Source of the DNA: Xenorhabdus griffiniae
GTDB taxonomy: Bacteria > Pseudomonadota > Gammaproteobacteria > Enterobacterales > Enterobacteriaceae
Direction: 5' to 3'
DNA length: 64,000 bases
Assembly: GCF_001028135.1 (NCBI RefSeq)
Contig: NZ_LDNM01000004.1
Span: forward strand, 1-64,000
The notes beneath the pieces are model-generated. The model did not search any database and was not told the origin of the DNA. It saw nothing but the letters and a program-made list of their open reading frames with translations. Made by a program: the position numbers and the translations under genes. Shown here in pieces: positions 1 to 10,809 of the stretch (the stretch's first letter is position 1; each line of letters starts with the position of its first letter).

Positions 1-81
1 CCTGACAACACCGAAGGTGTTTTGGGGATTTGAGAGGGTTTCAGAATAAAAAACAGCTTGTTCGGGATTGAAGACAGAATT
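1..81 (+). other. 23S-5S rRNA spacer
   Basis: The stretch before the 5S gene resembles the E. coli spacer that follows the 23S 3' end (a caacaccgaagg-type segment, equivalent to caacgccgaagc). The first few bases are probably the last bases of 23S rRNA, so the window opens inside an rRNA operon read on the plus strand. The exact 23S end cannot be fixed from this fragment. Confidence 0.7.
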
Positions 82-201
82 TGTCTGGCGGTAATAGCGC
101 GGTGGGACCACCTGACCCCATGCCGAACTCAGCAGTGAAACGCCGTAGCGCCGATGGTAGTGTGGGGTCTCCCCATGTGAGAGTAGGACACTGCCAGACA
201 T
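82..201 (+). rRNA. rrf: 5S ribosomal RNA
   Basis: This 120-nt segment aligns almost base for base with E. coli 5S rRNA. The internal cctgaccccatgccgaac block, the cgccgtagcgccgatggtag block and the ggggtctccccatg helix are all present. The two ends, tgtctggc and gccagaca, pair as the terminal helix. It is the last gene of an rRNA operon and is followed by a strong terminator. Confidence 0.97.
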
Positions 202-213
202 TCATTTAGTCAG

Positions 214-243
214 AAAAGCCATCCGTCACCGGATGGCTTTTTT
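214..243 (+). terminator. rRNA operon terminator
   Basis: An aaagccatccg / cggatggcttt stem with a short tcac loop is followed by a T run. It lies 13 nt after the 5S gene. It also faces the end of actP on the other strand, so it may act in both directions. Confidence 0.9.
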
Positions 244-277
244 GCGTTTAGGAAAAACCGAAATAATTAACCATAAG

Positions 278-1927
278 TTAATGCACTTTTCCTTGTTCCA
301 TACCAATACCCGTTTGTGAACGAATAAACTGACTGCGAAACATTTCCCTTTCCTGCATTCCTTGTGCCGAAGTATCGGTAATCGAAGATAACCATGCTCC
401 GATAAATGCGATAAACATGGAAAACAGAGCTGGATATTCATAAGGATAAATTGGCTTCTCATGACCAAGAATGCTAACCCAGATCGTAGGGCCTAGAATC
501 ATTAATACAACTGCTGTCAGTAACCCCAACCATCCGCCAACTAACGCTCCGCGTGTAGTCAGCTTGCTCCAGTACATAGACAATAAAATAATAGGGAAAT
601 TACAACTTGCGGCAATGGAGAAAGCCAAACCGACCATAAAGGCAATGTTTTGTTTTTCGAATAAAATACCCAAGCTAATGGCAACCACTCCCAGAATAAC
701 GACGGTAATTTTGGAGACTTTTAGCTCATCTCGCTCATTAGCTTTTCCCCGTTTAATCACATTTGCATAGAGATCATGGGATACTGCGGAAGCACCTGCT
801 AATGTTAACCCGGCTACTACAGCTAAAATAGTGGCAAAAGCAACAGCAGAGATAAAACCAAGGAAAAAATCACCGCCAACGGCATTTGCCAGATGGACAG
901 CAGCCATATTTGTACCACCAATTAATGCGCCAGTTGTGTCTTTGAAAGAAGGATTGGCGCTGACCAATAGAATTGCACCAAATCCGATAATAAACGTCAG
1001 GATATAAAAATAGCCGATAAAGCCTGTTGCATAGAAAACACTTTTACGGGCTTCTTTAGCATCACTGACGGTAAAAAACCGCATGACAATATGGGGCAAT
1101 CCTGCAGTACCGAACATCAATGCCAATCCTAAAGAGAGTGCAGAGATAGGATCTGATACCAATCCGCCAGGACTCATAATGGCAGGCCCAAGGGAATGTA
1201 CCGCAATGGCTTCTTTAAACAGGGTATGAAAATTGAAATTAACTACTTTCATGACCATCAAAGCCATGAATGTTGCTCCTGCCAGCAACAGAATTGCTTT
1301 AATAATCTGAACCCATGTTGTCGCCAGCATTCCACCAAATAAGACATAAAGCACCATCAAAATACCGACCAAGACAACAGCGACGTAATAATTTAATCCG
1401 AATAGTAACTCGATCAGTTTTCCGGCTCCGACCATCTGAGCTATTAGATATAGCGCAACAACAACTAACGAACCCATTGCGGATAAGGTACGGATGGGAC
1501 GTTGCTTCAGCCGATAAGAAGCGACATCCGCAAAGGTGTAACGCCCCAAATTTCTTAATCTTTCGGCAATGAGGAATAGAATTATTGGCCAGCCAACGAG
1601 AAAGCCAATGGAATAGATCAACCCATCATAGCCAGAGGTATAAACTAACGCTGAAATTCCCAGAAACGAGGCGGCTGACATATAGTCACCTGCTATTGCC
1701 ATCCCATTCTGGAAACCAGTAATACGTCCGCCAGCGGTATAGTAATCTGAACGTGAAATAGTCCGCTTTGAAGCCCAGTAAGTAATACCAAGCGTTAACC
1801 CGACGAATAACAGGAACATGATAATTGCCTGAATATTCAACGGTTGTTTTTCTACATTACCTGAAATGGTATTTGCTTGAGCCAAGATAGGGAAGAGGAA
1901 AGAAAATAGTAATACGATTTTTTTCAT
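278..1927 (-). CDS. actP: Acetate/glycolate cation symporter ActP
   Basis: This 549-residue protein has the same length as E. coli ActP, a sodium:solute symporter family permease for acetate and glycolate in the inner membrane. It begins with a cleavable-looking signal peptide ([10 protein letters not shown]... ending AQA). About 13 hydrophobic segments follow, including the [20 protein letters not shown] stretch typical of the family near residues 70-90. Its start overlaps the yjcH stop by 4 bp (ATGA), so the two are translationally coupled. It is the last gene of acs-yjcH-actP: uptake placed with activation of acetate. Confidence 0.96.
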   Translation of the reverse strand: MKKIVLLFSFLFPILAQANTISGNVEKQPLNIQAIIMFLLFVGLTLGITYWASKRTISRSDYYTAGGRITGFQNGMAIAGDYMSAASFLGISALVYTSGYDGLIYSIGFLVGWPIILFLIAERLRNLGRYTFADVASYRLKQRPIRTLSAMGSLVVVALYLIAQMVGAGKLIELLFGLNYYVAVVLVGILMVLYVLFGGMLATTWVQIIKAILLLAGATFMALMVMKVVNFNFHTLFKEAIAVHSLGPAIMSPGGLVSDPISALSLGLALMFGTAGLPHIVMRFFTVSDAKEARKSVFYATGFIGYFYILTFIIGFGAILLVSANPSFKDTTGALIGGTNMAAVHLANAVGGDFFLGFISAVAFATILAVVAGLTLAGASAVSHDLYANVIKRGKANERDELKVSKITVVILGVVAISLGILFEKQNIAFMVGLAFSIAASCNFPIILLSMYWSKLTTRGALVGGWLGLLTAVVLMILGPTIWVSILGHEKPIYPYEYPALFSMFIAFIGAWLSSITDTSAQGMQEREMFRSQFIRSQTGIGMEQGKVH

Positions 1928-2235
1928 TTTCTCACCTCGTTGAGAATAGTTGACGTCAGACGATCAAATTCACTATTCGCCCTGATTACATAAATTCCGG
2001 TCAGTATGAAAGATATGAAAATAATCCCAACTCCTACAGGAATTCCCCGTGTCATACTGGTGTTTTCATGAAGTGGTGTCCCAAGCCATTCAGGAGCAAA
2101 AGCAATAAGGAAAATAAAACTAACATAAAGCACTAACATAATGATGGATAACTGCCAGGCAAAACGCCCTCGCTTCTTAACTAACTCCTTAAAGCGGGGA
2201 TTATTTTCAATCTCTTGATAAATGCCGTCACTCAT
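1924..2235 (-). CDS. yjcH: DUF485 inner-membrane protein YjcH
   Basis: This 103-residue protein has two predicted membrane helices (about residues 25-47 and 64-85), with [13 protein letters not shown] just before the first helix, as in the DUF485 family. Genes of this family nearly always lie between acs and actP. A role as partner of the acetate permease is inferred from context and not proven. An AGGAGAT ribosome site precedes the ATG. It overlaps actP by 4 bp and follows acs after about 140 bp. Confidence 0.93.
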   Translation of the reverse strand: MSDGIYQEIENNPRFKELVKKRGRFAWQLSIIMLVLYVSFIFLIAFAPEWLGTPLHENTSMTRGIPVGVGIIFISFILTGIYVIRANSEFDRLTSTILNEVRK

Positions 2236-2374
2236 TGGAGTATCTCCTGTTGATTTTAAACGTCACACCTTAAGCCCACCATATCCGAGGGAATTTGACT
2301 ATTAGTCAGGTCCCTGTACGGCTCGGCACTTTTGGTGATGCGTTATCAGGCCGCCTTACGACGGCGCATATGTT
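2236..2374. other. acs-yjcH intergenic region with REP-like hairpin
   Basis: This 139-bp gap inside the acs operon contains a GC-rich segment (gcgttatcaggccgcc followed by gacggcgc, about 2340-2367) that recalls enterobacterial REP elements. The stem is short and imperfect. It may stabilise or separate the acs message. The assignment is weak. Confidence 0.3.
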
Positions 2375-4330
2375 TTACGACATATTGATGGATTGCTTTT
2401 CTTCCAGCAGTTTTTCAACAACGCCCGGATCGGCCAGCGTGGAGGTATCTCCTAAGTTACTGGTATCACCAGAAGCAATCTTGCGCAAAATACGCCGCAT
2501 AATTTTCCCGGAACGTGTTTTGGGCAGAGAGTCTGTCCAATGAAGGATATCAGGTGTTGCAATTGGACCGATTTCTTTACGAACCCAATCTCTGACCTCG
2601 GTATACAATTCAGGGGAAGGCTCTTCACCATGAACTAGCGTGACGTAGGCGTAAATAGCTTGTCCTTTGATATGATGAGGGATACCAACAACAGCAGCTT
2701 CAGCGATTTTTGGGTATGCAACTAAGGCTGATTCAATTTCTGCGGTTCCCAAACGATGGCCTGAAATATTCAGAACATCATCAACACGGCCAGTGATCCA
2801 GTAATAGCCATCTTCATCACGTCGAGCGCCATCGCCACTGAAATACATTCCCTTGAAAGTGGAAAAATAAGTCTGTTCAAAACGCTCGTGATCGCCATAC
2901 AAAGTTCGTGCCTGTGCTGGCCAGGAATCCGTGATAACCAGGTTGCCTTCACTCACACCCGCTAAAATTTCACCGGAATTATCAACCAGGGCCGGACTAA
3001 TACCAAAAAATGGCAGAGTGGCGGAGCCTGCTTTGAGATCGGTAGCGCCTGGTAGCGGTGTGATCATGAATCCACCGGTTTCGGTTTGCCACCATGTATC
3101 TACGATAGGACATTTACTGTTGCCTATTTTTTTGTAGTACCATTCCCATGCTTCTGGGTTAATGGGTTCGCCCACAGAACCCATAATGCGCAATGACGTA
3201 CGCTTAGTTCCTTCTATGGCTTTATCACCTTCGGCCATCAATGCCCTGATGGCGGTTGGCGCAGTATAAAGAATATTCACTTTATGCTTATCAACCACCT
3301 GACAAAGACGGTTAACATCGGGATAGTTGGGGACACCTTCAAACATTAGCGTCGTGGCACCACAAGACAAAGGTCCATATAGCAGGTAGCTATGCCCTGT
3401 TACCCAGCCTATGTCGGCTGTACACCAGTAAATCTCCCCCGGTCGATAATCAAACGTGTATTTAAACGTTAAAGACGCGTAGACTAAATAACCGCCAGTC
3501 GTATGCAGGACACCTTTAGGTTTACCTGTAGAGCCTGAAGTATAAAGAATGAATAATGGATCTTCGGCACCTATTTCTTCAGCAGGACACTCAGCACTCA
3601 CACTCTCGGTCAGTTCATGCCACCATAAATCACGATTGTCATTCCAGTTTTTGGTATTTCCGGTACGTCTGAAAACAACCACATTAGTGACACTAGTCAC
3701 GTCAGAATGGTTCAGAGCCTCATCGACATTTTTTTTCAATGGGATTGTGCGGCCCGCTCGCAAGCCTTCATCTGCGGTAACCACGAGTTTAGCGTTGGAA
3801 TCGATAACTCGGCCCGCGATGGCATCAGGAGAGAAACCACCAAAAATGACGGAATGGATCGCTCCGATACGGGCACAGGCCAACATTGCGACGGCGGCTT
3901 CTGGCACCATTGGCATATAGATAGCAACAACATCGCCTTTTTTGATCTCCAGCTTTTTCAACACATTAGCAAATTGGCAGACGTCATGATGTAATTCTCG
4001 ATAGGTAACATGGCGGGATTCTGCGGGATTATCTCCTTCCCATATAATGGCGGTTTGATCACCTCGCTCTTGCAAATGGCGATCAAGACAGTTGGCACTT
4101 AAGTTCAGGGTGCCATCTTCAAACCAACGGATGCTGATATGCCCAGGATCGAAAGAGGTATTTTTGACCTTGGTGTAAGGCTTAATCCAGTCAACTACTT
4201 TACCTTTTTCACCCCAGAAGCCCTCTGGGTCTTGCAATGACCTTTGATAGTCATGTAGGTACTGTTGCTTGCTTATCAGGGCTGTATCTGCAATATCAGC
4301 AGGAATAAGATGCTTGATTATTTGAGTCAT
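2375..4330 (-). CDS. acs: Acetyl-CoA synthetase (AMP-forming)
   Basis: Acs activates acetate with ATP and CoA through acetyl-AMP. The 651-residue product is one residue shorter than the E. coli enzyme and alignable throughout. It has the adenylation P-loop [11 protein letters not shown] near residue 265, the [10 protein letters not shown] motif, the [10 protein letters not shown] hinge and the C-terminal [11 protein letters not shown] whose Lys is the known acetylation switch. The start was set at the ATG at 4330 (MTQIIKH...), which has an AAGGAGAT site. An upstream in-frame start would add six unmatched residues. It is the first gene of acs-yjcH-actP. Catabolite control is known in relatives; no certain CRP site was identified here. 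Confidence 0.97.
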   Translation of the reverse strand: MTQIIKHLIPADIADTALISKQQYLHDYQRSLQDPEGFWGEKGKVVDWIKPYTKVKNTSFDPGHISIRWFEDGTLNLSANCLDRHLQERGDQTAIIWEGDNPAESRHVTYRELHHDVCQFANVLKKLEIKKGDVVAIYMPMVPEAAVAMLACARIGAIHSVIFGGFSPDAIAGRVIDSNAKLVVTADEGLRAGRTIPLKKNVDEALNHSDVTSVTNVVVFRRTGNTKNWNDNRDLWWHELTESVSAECPAEEIGAEDPLFILYTSGSTGKPKGVLHTTGGYLVYASLTFKYTFDYRPGEIYWCTADIGWVTGHSYLLYGPLSCGATTLMFEGVPNYPDVNRLCQVVDKHKVNILYTAPTAIRALMAEGDKAIEGTKRTSLRIMGSVGEPINPEAWEWYYKKIGNSKCPIVDTWWQTETGGFMITPLPGATDLKAGSATLPFFGISPALVDNSGEILAGVSEGNLVITDSWPAQARTLYGDHERFEQTYFSTFKGMYFSGDGARRDEDGYYWITGRVDDVLNISGHRLGTAEIESALVAYPKIAEAAVVGIPHHIKGQAIYAYVTLVHGEEPSPELYTEVRDWVRKEIGPIATPDILHWTDSLPKTRSGKIMRRILRKIASGDTSNLGDTSTLADPGVVEKLLEEKQSINMS

Positions 4331-4711
4331 ATTTTTATCTCCTTGCAATTGTTAATACTATGTCAAAACAAGGTTAACTAAAGTATGAGAAGAGTTTTTG
4401 TTTCTTTTTTGCGCGGAAGATCACGCAATAAAGAGAATGAATTTTATGGAATGATCATTTAATGCTGTAGATATTAAGCAATACTAAGTAATGAGTTTAT
4501 TATTTTTATTGGATTTATATTCTGTTATTTAAGTTTATTATTGATATTTTTATCTATGAGGAGGCATGAAACGTGAATGTATAAAGAAAACCATAGTAAT
4601 AACATGGAATTGATAATCATTTTCATTATTGTTCAATTCACTATAATAATCATGTTGTTCACAAGGTGTGAACTTTATATATTCTAAATTCTAAACAACT
4701 GGAGATATGAT
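4331..4711. other. acs/sodA divergent promoter region
   Basis: This 381-bp AT-rich intergenic region separates two divergent genes and carries no ORF of note. It holds the Fur-box-like sequence listed separately and must contain the promoters for both genes. No other element could be assigned. Confidence 0.7.
4612..4630 (+). promoter_or_regulatory. Fur-box-like site upstream of sodA
   Basis: The 19 bases gataatcattttcattatt match the iron-box layout GATAAT-GATAAT-CATTATC at most positions. They lie about 82 bp before the sodA start. sodA is a known Fur target in E. coli, so iron repression is likely. Binding is inferred. Confidence 0.65.
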
Positions 4712-5338
4712 ATGAGCCATTCATTGCCTTCTCTACCTTACTCCTATGATGCGCTAGAGCCTCATTTCGATAAACAAACGATGGAAATTCACTATACTAA
4801 ACACCATCAGACGTATGTTACTAACACGAATACTGCTCTGGAAACCTTCCCGGAATTAAGCAAACTTGATATTGATGATCTCATTCAGCAGCTTGATAAA
4901 ATTCCAGCCGATAAACGCACTTTTATTCGCAACAATGCAGGTGGTCACTCAAACCATAGCCTGTTTTGGCAGGGTTTAAAATTAGGTACAGTCTTGGATG
5001 GTGCCTTGAAAACCGCGATTGAGCGTGATTTTGGCAGTATCGACAGTTTCAAGGAAAAATTTGAACAAGCGGCAGCAACTCGCTTTGGTTCTGGCTGGGC
5101 TTGGTTGGTACTGAAAGAAGATGGCAAACTTGCAGTTGTTTCAACAGCCAATCAGGATAGCCCACTGATGGGTGAAGAAATAGCCGGTGCTTCTGGTTAC
5201 CCGATTGTGGGTCTGGATGTATGGGAACATGCTTATTACCTGAAATATCAGAATCGCCGCCCTGATTACATCAAAGCATTTTGGCATGTAGTCAACTGGG
5301 ATGAAGCGGCAAAACGTTACGAAGAAAAAACGAAATAA
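4712..5338 (+). CDS. sodA: Superoxide dismutase (Mn type)
   Basis: This 208-residue cytoplasmic enzyme dismutates superoxide. The metal ligands are visible as the first His of HYTKHH, the His of [10 protein letters not shown], and Asp and His of DVWEHAYY. The Gly in NAGGHSNH and the Gln in [10 protein letters not shown] are the Mn-type discriminators; Fe-type enzymes carry Gln at the first place. It has a CTGGAGAT ribosome site, a Fur-like site upstream and a terminator downstream, so it is monocistronic. Confidence 0.96.
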   Translation: MSHSLPSLPYSYDALEPHFDKQTMEIHYTKHHQTYVTNTNTALETFPELSKLDIDDLIQQLDKIPADKRTFIRNNAGGHSNHSLFWQGLKLGTVLDGALKTAIERDFGSIDSFKEKFEQAAATRFGSGWAWLVLKEDGKLAVVSTANQDSPLMGEEIAGASGYPIVGLDVWEHAYYLKYQNRRPDYIKAFWHVVNWDEAAKRYEEKTK

Positions 5339-5361
5339 TCTTTCAATTATTTTTTCACAAG

Positions 5362-5392
5362 AATGCTGGTCATCGCTGTGACCAGCATTTTT
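5362..5392 (+). terminator. sodA terminator
   Basis: An aatgctggtca / tgaccagcatt stem with a 4-base loop runs into a T-rich tail, 23 bp after the sodA stop. Confidence 0.88.
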
Positions 5393-5467
5393 ATTGCCTG
5401 TAATCTTGGCTATTATGCCAGGATAATACGTGTTCATCTTCACCAGCTCATTGAGAGGGAATAAAGA

Positions 5468-6139
5468 ATGTATTATCCACAAATATATAGAGGCAAAATA
5501 TCATCGTCAGAAACACTGGATTTCAGTGCGATCAATAAACTGGTGGTGAATGGTCGTTTACAGCTAACCTCTCTTGGGTTAGAAGGCGATGAACAAGCGG
5601 AAACTCGTTTTCATGGTGGCGCTGATCGTGCACTTTGCCATTATCCAAGAGAACATTACCTATTTTGGAAAAGGCAATTTCCTGAATTGATGGAATTATT
5701 TGTCTCTCCCTTGTTTGGTGAGAATATATCCACAGAAGGAATGACAGAAGATAATGTCTATATTGGTGATATTTTCCAATGGGATGAAGCTCTGATTCAA
5801 GTAACTCAACCACGCTCTCCTTGTTATAAACTCAATTTTATTACAAATATCAGTGAGTTTGCTGCGATAATGCAAAATAATGGGCGCTGTGGCTGGTTAT
5901 ATCGTGTTATCTCTCCGGGTTTGGTTAATGCTGGTGAACCGATAAAACTGTTAAGCCGTAATAGCGATGTTTCTGTTAAGGAAGCCATTTCCATTGCTTT
6001 TCATAATCCATTTGATGAAGAGCTGTTTCGGCGTTTAATGGGGGCAGCTGGGCTGTCTGCCAGTTGGAATCTAACGATGCAAAAGCGCATATTGCATGGA
6101 AAAATCGAGGATTTTAATCGTCGTTTATTGGGTCATTAA
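5468..6139 (+). CDS. yiiM: MOSC-domain protein YiiM
   Basis: This 223-residue protein matches E. coli YiiM (224 aa) along its length. YiiM is a molybdenum-cofactor protein reported to reduce N-hydroxylated base analogues. The MOSC core shows LGLEGDEQAE, VHGG-type FHGGADRALCHYPREHY, FGENISTEGMTEDNVYIGDIF and the PRSPCYKL segment with the cofactor-binding Cys. The C-terminal KIEDFNRRL element is also kept. It has its own gap and terminator and is single-gene. Confidence 0.93.
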   Translation: MYYPQIYRGKISSSETLDFSAINKLVVNGRLQLTSLGLEGDEQAETRFHGGADRALCHYPREHYLFWKRQFPELMELFVSPLFGENISTEGMTEDNVYIGDIFQWDEALIQVTQPRSPCYKLNFITNISEFAAIMQNNGRCGWLYRVISPGLVNAGEPIKLLSRNSDVSVKEAISIAFHNPFDEELFRRLMGAAGLSASWNLTMQKRILHGKIEDFNRRLLGH

Positions 6140-6149
6140 GGAATCTATA

Positions 6150-6182
6150 TGCCAAAGGGGGAGAATGGGATCCCCTTTGGCA
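6150..6182. terminator. Bidirectional terminator between yiiM and trpS
   Basis: A tgccaaagggg / cccctttggca perfect stem sits between two convergent genes. It can serve yiiM on the plus strand and the trpS operon on the minus strand. Confidence 0.8.
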
Positions 6183-6200
6183 TTCATCTAAGGTCAGCTG

Positions 6201-7235
6201 TTACGGATGAGCAATCAAACCTACCGCTTCATAGACTTTATCCAGGGTTGCCTGGGCACGAGCCTGAGCCTTTGCCGCACCTTCTGCCATGATTTGGTTA
6301 AGTAAGGCTTCATCGTTACGGAAATGATGGAAACGTTCCTGTAAGCCTGTCAGCATTTCACTGACAGCCTCTGCGACGGCTCCTTTCAAATGGCCGTACA
6401 TTTTACCGGTAAACTCGGCTTCTAATTCAGGAATAGTTTTACCTGTTACACCCGCGAGGATATCCAGTAAGTTGGAAACGCCGGGTTTGTTTTCCTGATC
6501 ATAACGTACGCAAGGTGGCTCATCAGAATCGGTAACCGCACGTTTAATTTTCTTGACGACGGATTTAGGATCTTCCAGCAGGGCAATGACGTTATTGCGG
6601 TTATCATCCGACTTCGACATTTTCTTGCTCGGATCTTGCAATGACATTACGCGTGCGCCACCTGTCGGAATGAATGGCTCTGGAACAGTGAAAATATCGC
6701 CGTATAAAGCGTTAAACCGCAGCGCCAAATCACGGGTTAATTCAAGGTGTTGCTTTTGGTCAATACCCACAGGGATCTGATTAGCCTGATAAAGCAAAAT
6801 ATCAGCAGCCATTAGAACCGGATAATCAAACAGGCCGGCATTGATATTTTCTGCATGACGGGCTGATTTATCCTTGAACTGGGTCATGCGGCTAAGTTCA
6901 CCGAAATAAGTGTAGCAGTTCAGCACCCAGCTTAACTGGGAATGTTGTGGAACATGTGACTGAACGAAGATGGTGCTTTTCTTTGGATCAATACCACAGG
7001 CAAGGTAAAGTGCCAGCGTATCCAGCGTGCGTTTTTTCAGTTCATTGGGATCTTGACGCACAGTAATGGCATGCTGGTTAACGATGCAATAGATGCAATC
7101 GTATTCATCTTGCATTTTAACCCACTGACGTAACGCCCCCATATAGTTACCGATGGTCAATTCACCGGAGGGTTGTGCGCCGCTGAATACAATAGGTTTT
7201 TGGGAGTTTGGTTTTATTGCAGTGGGTTCATTCAT
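6201..7235 (-). CDS. trpS: Tryptophanyl-tRNA synthetase
   Basis: This class I synthetase charges tRNA-Trp. The HIGH-type signature is [12 protein letters not shown] (TIGN at residues 27-30) and the KMSKS loop is [10 protein letters not shown] near residue 205. The 344 residues include about ten more at the N-terminus than the E. coli protein. That start has an AGGA site nine bases upstream, so it was kept. It is the last gene of a minus-strand run damX-dam-rpe-gph-trpS, starting 4 bp after gph. Confidence 0.97.
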   Translation of the reverse strand: MNEPTAIKPNSQKPIVFSGAQPSGELTIGNYMGALRQWVKMQDEYDCIYCIVNQHAITVRQDPNELKKRTLDTLALYLACGIDPKKSTIFVQSHVPQHSQLSWVLNCYTYFGELSRMTQFKDKSARHAENINAGLFDYPVLMAADILLYQANQIPVGIDQKQHLELTRDLALRFNALYGDIFTVPEPFIPTGGARVMSLQDPSKKMSKSDDNRNNVIALLEDPKSVVKKIKRAVTDSDEPPCVRYDQENKPGVSNLLDILAGVTGKTIPELEAEFTGKMYGHLKGAVAEAVSEMLTGLQERFHHFRNDEALLNQIMAEGAAKAQARAQATLDKVYEAVGLIAHP

Positions 7236-7239
7236 TTTA

Positions 7240-7962
7240 TTAAGCTTCCTGTATTTTCAGACTGGATAACGGGTTCAAAGTGGATAGTCCAATAATTGGG
7301 AGTAAATCCGAAAAATGGTCCAATACATAATTTGGGTGGCTTGATGCTATCGACTCGCCATAGTTATATCCATAGGTTAAGCCAATACACGGGCAACCAG
7401 CGGCTTGTGCCGCCAAAATATCATTACGGGAATCACCAACAACAAGCAATTCTTCTTTATGCAAACCAAACATACCCATTGTTAGATAGAGTGGTGCGGG
7501 ATGAGGCTTTTTCTCTTTAACATCGTCACCACCCAGTACTAATGAAAAATATTCACTGATACCTAATGATTCCAGCAATGGAGCAATAAAAGGGGTGGGT
7601 TTGTTCGTAACAATCGCCATCGGCAAATGGTGTTTTGCCAGTTCTGCCAAGGTCTCTTTTACCTGGGGAAACAGTTGGCTGCCTGTGGTTACACTGGTTT
7701 CATAAAATGCATCAAACAGCTTGCGTGTTTCACTATGCAATTTGGCAGACAGTTCTGCTCCAGCCCATTTTAATGCGCGTTCAACCATGACATCAGCACC
7801 ATTGCCTATCCAGACGGTGACGTGTTCTTTGCCCGCAGCGGGTAAGCCTTTGGCCATCAGAGCCTGATCCAAAGCATCAGCCAGACCGCCGGCACTGTCC
7901 ACCAGTGTGCCATCCAAATCAAATGCAATGGCACGAATTCCTTTTACGACGTCATTTTTCAT
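7240..7962 (-). CDS. gph: Phosphoglycolate phosphatase
   Basis: This 240-residue HAD-family hydrolase removes phosphate from 2-phosphoglycolate, a product of DNA 3'-end repair. Motif I is [10 protein letters not shown] (residues 14-23), motif II lies around AIVTNKP and motif III/IV is [16 protein letters not shown]. The start codon overlaps the rpe stop by one base (TAATG), showing coupling. The placement between rpe and trpS is the standard enterobacterial order. Confidence 0.95.
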   Translation of the reverse strand: MKNDVVKGIRAIAFDLDGTLVDSAGGLADALDQALMAKGLPAAGKEHVTVWIGNGADVMVERALKWAGAELSAKLHSETRKLFDAFYETSVTTGSQLFPQVKETLAELAKHHLPMAIVTNKPTPFIAPLLESLGISEYFSLVLGGDDVKEKKPHPAPLYLTMGMFGLHKEELLVVGDSRNDILAAQAAGCPCIGLTYGYNYGESIASSHPNYVLDHFSDLLPIIGLSTLNPLSSLKIQEA

Positions 7963-8636
7963 TATGCTACCTTCGATAATTCGCGGCGCATCTCATCAAT
8001 AACTGCTTTATAATCTGGCTGACTGAAAATAGCAGAGCCGGCAACGAACATATCTGCGCCAGCTTGAGCCGCCTCAGCAATATTATTGGGTTTGATACCC
8101 CCATCAACTTCAAGACGGATATCGTATCCGCTGTCATCAATGATTTTGCGTACCTGATGCAATTTTTTCAGTGTTTCAGGAATAAAAGACTGACCACCGA
8201 AACCTGGGTTAACAGACATCAACAGAATCACATCCAACTTATCTAATACATAATCAAGATAGCTAAGCGGGGTTGCTGGGTTGAAGACCAAACCCGCTTT
8301 GCAGCCATGTTCCTTGATAAGTTGCAGTGTGCGATCGACATGCTCACTCGCTTCGGGATGGAAAGTAATATAGGTTGCACCCGCCTTGGCAAAATCAGGA
8401 ATAATGCGATCAACCGGTTTTACCATTAGGTGAACATCAATGGGCGCAGTAATGCCATAGTCGCGCAGTGCCTGGCAGACCATTGAACCAATCGTCAAAT
8501 TTGGCACGTAATGGTTATCCATAACATCAAAGTGCACAACATCAGCGCCTGCTGCCAGAACCTTAGCGGTATCTTCACCTAATCGGGCAAAATCTGCGGA
8601 TAGAATGGATGGGGCAATCAGAAAGTCTTTCTTCAT
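7962..8636 (-). CDS. rpe: Ribulose-phosphate 3-epimerase
   Basis: This TIM-barrel enzyme of the pentose phosphate pathway interconverts ribulose 5-phosphate and xylulose 5-phosphate. The product is 224 residues from the ATG at 8636 ([16 protein letters not shown]). A longer reading from a TTG at 8651 adds five residues. The ATG is preferred because GGAGA lies about nine bases upstream and the E. coli protein starts there. Active-site segments [24 protein letters not shown] and EVDGGI are intact. Confidence 0.96.
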   Translation of the reverse strand: MKKDFLIAPSILSADFARLGEDTAKVLAAGADVVHFDVMDNHYVPNLTIGSMVCQALRDYGITAPIDVHLMVKPVDRIIPDFAKAGATYITFHPEASEHVDRTLQLIKEHGCKAGLVFNPATPLSYLDYVLDKLDVILLMSVNPGFGGQSFIPETLKKLHQVRKIIDDSGYDIRLEVDGGIKPNNIAEAAQAGADMFVAGSAIFSQPDYKAVIDEMRRELSKVA

Positions 8637-8694
8637 TGTTATCTTCTCCAATTCATTGTTTTATCCCCATTATTTCAGGGGCTGGGAACCTTAA

Positions 8695-9513
8695 TCACTT
8701 CTGGCAGTATAACGCCAAAAGTTCATCAACTTTACTGCGGGCAAGAATATTTCTGCTGATTGTCCGGCGGGCTTTAACAATGTAAAGGGAAGCCTGATGA
8801 TACCATTCTCGTGTCATCGGTGTGTCATGGTTAGATATGAGCACCGGAATGTCTTTTTGAGACGAGATATAATAGGCGATATGTGCTAGCTTTTCCTGAT
8901 CGAGAAGGTTAAAGCTATTTGTATGGTAGGCGGTAAAATTGGCCGTAGCCGAAAGCGGGGCATACGGAGGATCACAATAAACCACCGAACCCGTTGAAGC
9001 ATTATTCAATGCTATTTCGTAATGTTGGCAGATGAACGTTGCCTTTTGGGACTTTTCAGCAAACCAGTAAAGCTCATTTTCAGGAAAATAAGGCTTTTTA
9101 TAGCGGCCAAAAGGAACGTTAAATTCACCTCGTGAATTATAGCGACAAAGGCCGTTATAGCAGTGGCGATTCAGGTAAAGAAACAGCATACTGCGGCGAA
9201 AGGGATCATTGCTTTTGTTAAACTCTTCTCGCAGGCGATAGAAGTTTTCGGCAGTGTTGAACTCCGATGAAAATAATGGACGGACATGACTAATAAATTC
9301 ATCCGCACGAGATTTTACGGCATTGTACAGATTGATCAGATCGTTATTGATATCTGACAAAATGTAAAAATCATAATCGGTATTGAGAAATACCGAGCCT
9401 GCGCCAACAAATGGCTCAATCAAGCAATCGCCCTCTGGTAGATAATGTTTAATATCATCTACTAAGGGGTATTTTCCACCGGCCCATTTTAAGAAAGCGC
9501 GTTTTTTTTTCAT
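8695..9513 (-). CDS. dam: DNA adenine methyltransferase (GATC)
   Basis: Dam methylates adenine in GATC and directs mismatch repair, SeqA binding and gene control. The 272-residue protein has the AdoMet motif FLKWAGGKYPLVDDI at the N-terminus, FVGAGSVFLN, and the catalytic DPPY in VVYCDPPYAPLS. The ATG is followed by nine A residues (AAA AAA AAA), a potential slippage tract. It lies downstream of damX in the conserved aroK-aroB-damX-dam order. Confidence 0.96.
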   Translation of the reverse strand: MKKKRAFLKWAGGKYPLVDDIKHYLPEGDCLIEPFVGAGSVFLNTDYDFYILSDINNDLINLYNAVKSRADEFISHVRPLFSSEFNTAENFYRLREEFNKSNDPFRRSMLFLYLNRHCYNGLCRYNSRGEFNVPFGRYKKPYFPENELYWFAEKSQKATFICQHYEIALNNASTGSVVYCDPPYAPLSATANFTAYHTNSFNLLDQEKLAHIAYYISSQKDIPVLISNHDTPMTREWYHQASLYIVKARRTISRNILARSKVDELLALYCQK

Positions 9514-9598
9514 GCCGTCAAATTAGTTATTCAATAATTTCAGAGCCGCAGATTGTACTCTGTTTAGGACAGCATATCAGCGCCTAATCAAAATAGTT

Positions 9599-10549
9599 TT
9601 ATTTTTTCAGATCTTGCTGAACTTGTTGTAGTTTTCTGACCCAAGGCTTTTTAGCCTGAACTTCAGCAGGCAGTGAGGAAATGGCCCTTTTAGCATCAGA
9701 AACAGAACGATAACTACCGTGGATCAAGATAAACCATGTTTTTCCATCGCGTTTAGTTTCATAAACCTTGTAATTTATAATGTTATTTTTTTCCGCGAAG
9801 GCGCTTAAGGTATCAGAACGGCCGGCACTACTCAATTGTAGTGTGAATCGATTTGCGGGTGCTTTCAGCAAATCACCCCCAGCATCGGCGACGCTCTTTT
9901 TATTGGCCTGATATTGACCAGCTGCTTTGGCGTGATTGTCTTCTTTGGCCTTATTCTCTATTTTGGGTGGCGTAACCTTCTCTGGTTTGCTTGGCTCAAC
10001 AGGTGATGTTACCGTTGGTTTAGTGGGTTTGGCCTGCGGTTGTGTCAGATTGTTTTGCACAGAATGATTAATGGTGCTTTGTTGTTGATTTAAAGCATCA
10101 GTAATATCACCGGGTAACTCTATGCGCTGGTTGTAGCCACCCGTCCCAGTTTCGGCAGGAAGATCTTTACTTGGCGTACTATTAATTGGTGGTGGACTGA
10201 TTTCACGTGCGCCATGAGTTGTTGGTTCTGACGGGTTTTCTTGCTCGCTGTCAGGGAAATTGGTCGAAAGTGAAGAAGAACCAGAACCAGAAAGGTTAAT
10301 ACTCTTTTCCGAGGCATTGTGCTGTGATTGCTGTTTTTCATGCTCAGTGGGTGATTTCAATGCGGAGCTGATAGCAATAATCAGAAGCAAAAGTACCAGA
10401 ATACCAACACCAATCATTATTTGTTGGCGGGATATTGCGAGCTTAGGTTGATTGAACTGGCTTCTGGAGCGCTGAAGATTGCGATCAGAAGTATCAGGCT
10501 TTAATTCACTTTCTGTTTTTTGTTTGTTTTCTGATTTTAATTCGTCCAC
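9599..10549 (-). CDS. damX: Cell-division SPOR protein DamX
   Basis: DamX is a bitopic septal protein that binds denuded peptidoglycan. The sequence has a short charged cytoplasmic head, one membrane helix (IMIGVGILVLLLLIIAIS), a long Pro/Ser/Lys-rich periplasmic linker and a C-terminal SPOR domain (about the last 80 residues, from NRFTLQLSSAG). The start was set at a GTG (10549) that has GGGAGG just upstream and gives MDELKS..., like the E. coli start MDEFKP. At 316 residues it is about 110 shorter than E. coli DamX, mostly in the cytoplasmic head and linker. Confidence 0.93.
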   Translation of the reverse strand: MDELKSENKQKTESELKPDTSDRNLQRSRSQFNQPKLAISRQQIMIGVGILVLLLLIIAISSALKSPTEHEKQQSQHNASEKSINLSGSGSSSLSTNFPDSEQENPSEPTTHGAREISPPPINSTPSKDLPAETGTGGYNQRIELPGDITDALNQQQSTINHSVQNNLTQPQAKPTKPTVTSPVEPSKPEKVTPPKIENKAKEDNHAKAAGQYQANKKSVADAGGDLLKAPANRFTLQLSSAGRSDTLSAFAEKNNIINYKVYETKRDGKTWFILIHGSYRSVSDAKRAISSLPAEVQAKKPWVRKLQQVQQDLKK

Positions 10550-10579
10550 ATGCCCTCCCAACAGAGATAGTTCTGCCAA

Positions 10580-10809
10580 TTGTTATTGAAGAGGTTTGGC
10601 AGTCTGACCTAACTAAAACCGATGATGCTTTATTTGATAATCTAGCTATTGTATAGCATAACAGCTAGAGGATAATTCATCATTCAGCTTTTATTATCAG
10701 CGCAAATTTTGCCATATCCAGAAATTCCCTTCATCTTCCCAATTTCAGCCTGGCAGTAAAATTCACTGCCAGAGCAATAAGTTGGGATTAATTAGAGAGT
10801 ATCAAGTAT
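10580..10809. other. aroB-damX intergenic region with hairpin
   Basis: This 230-bp gap inside the operon has no gene. A cctggcag / ctgccag inverted repeat (about 10749-10773) lies about 35 bp after the aroB stop on the minus strand. It has no good T run, so it may be an RNA processing or attenuation structure. Confidence 0.4.
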
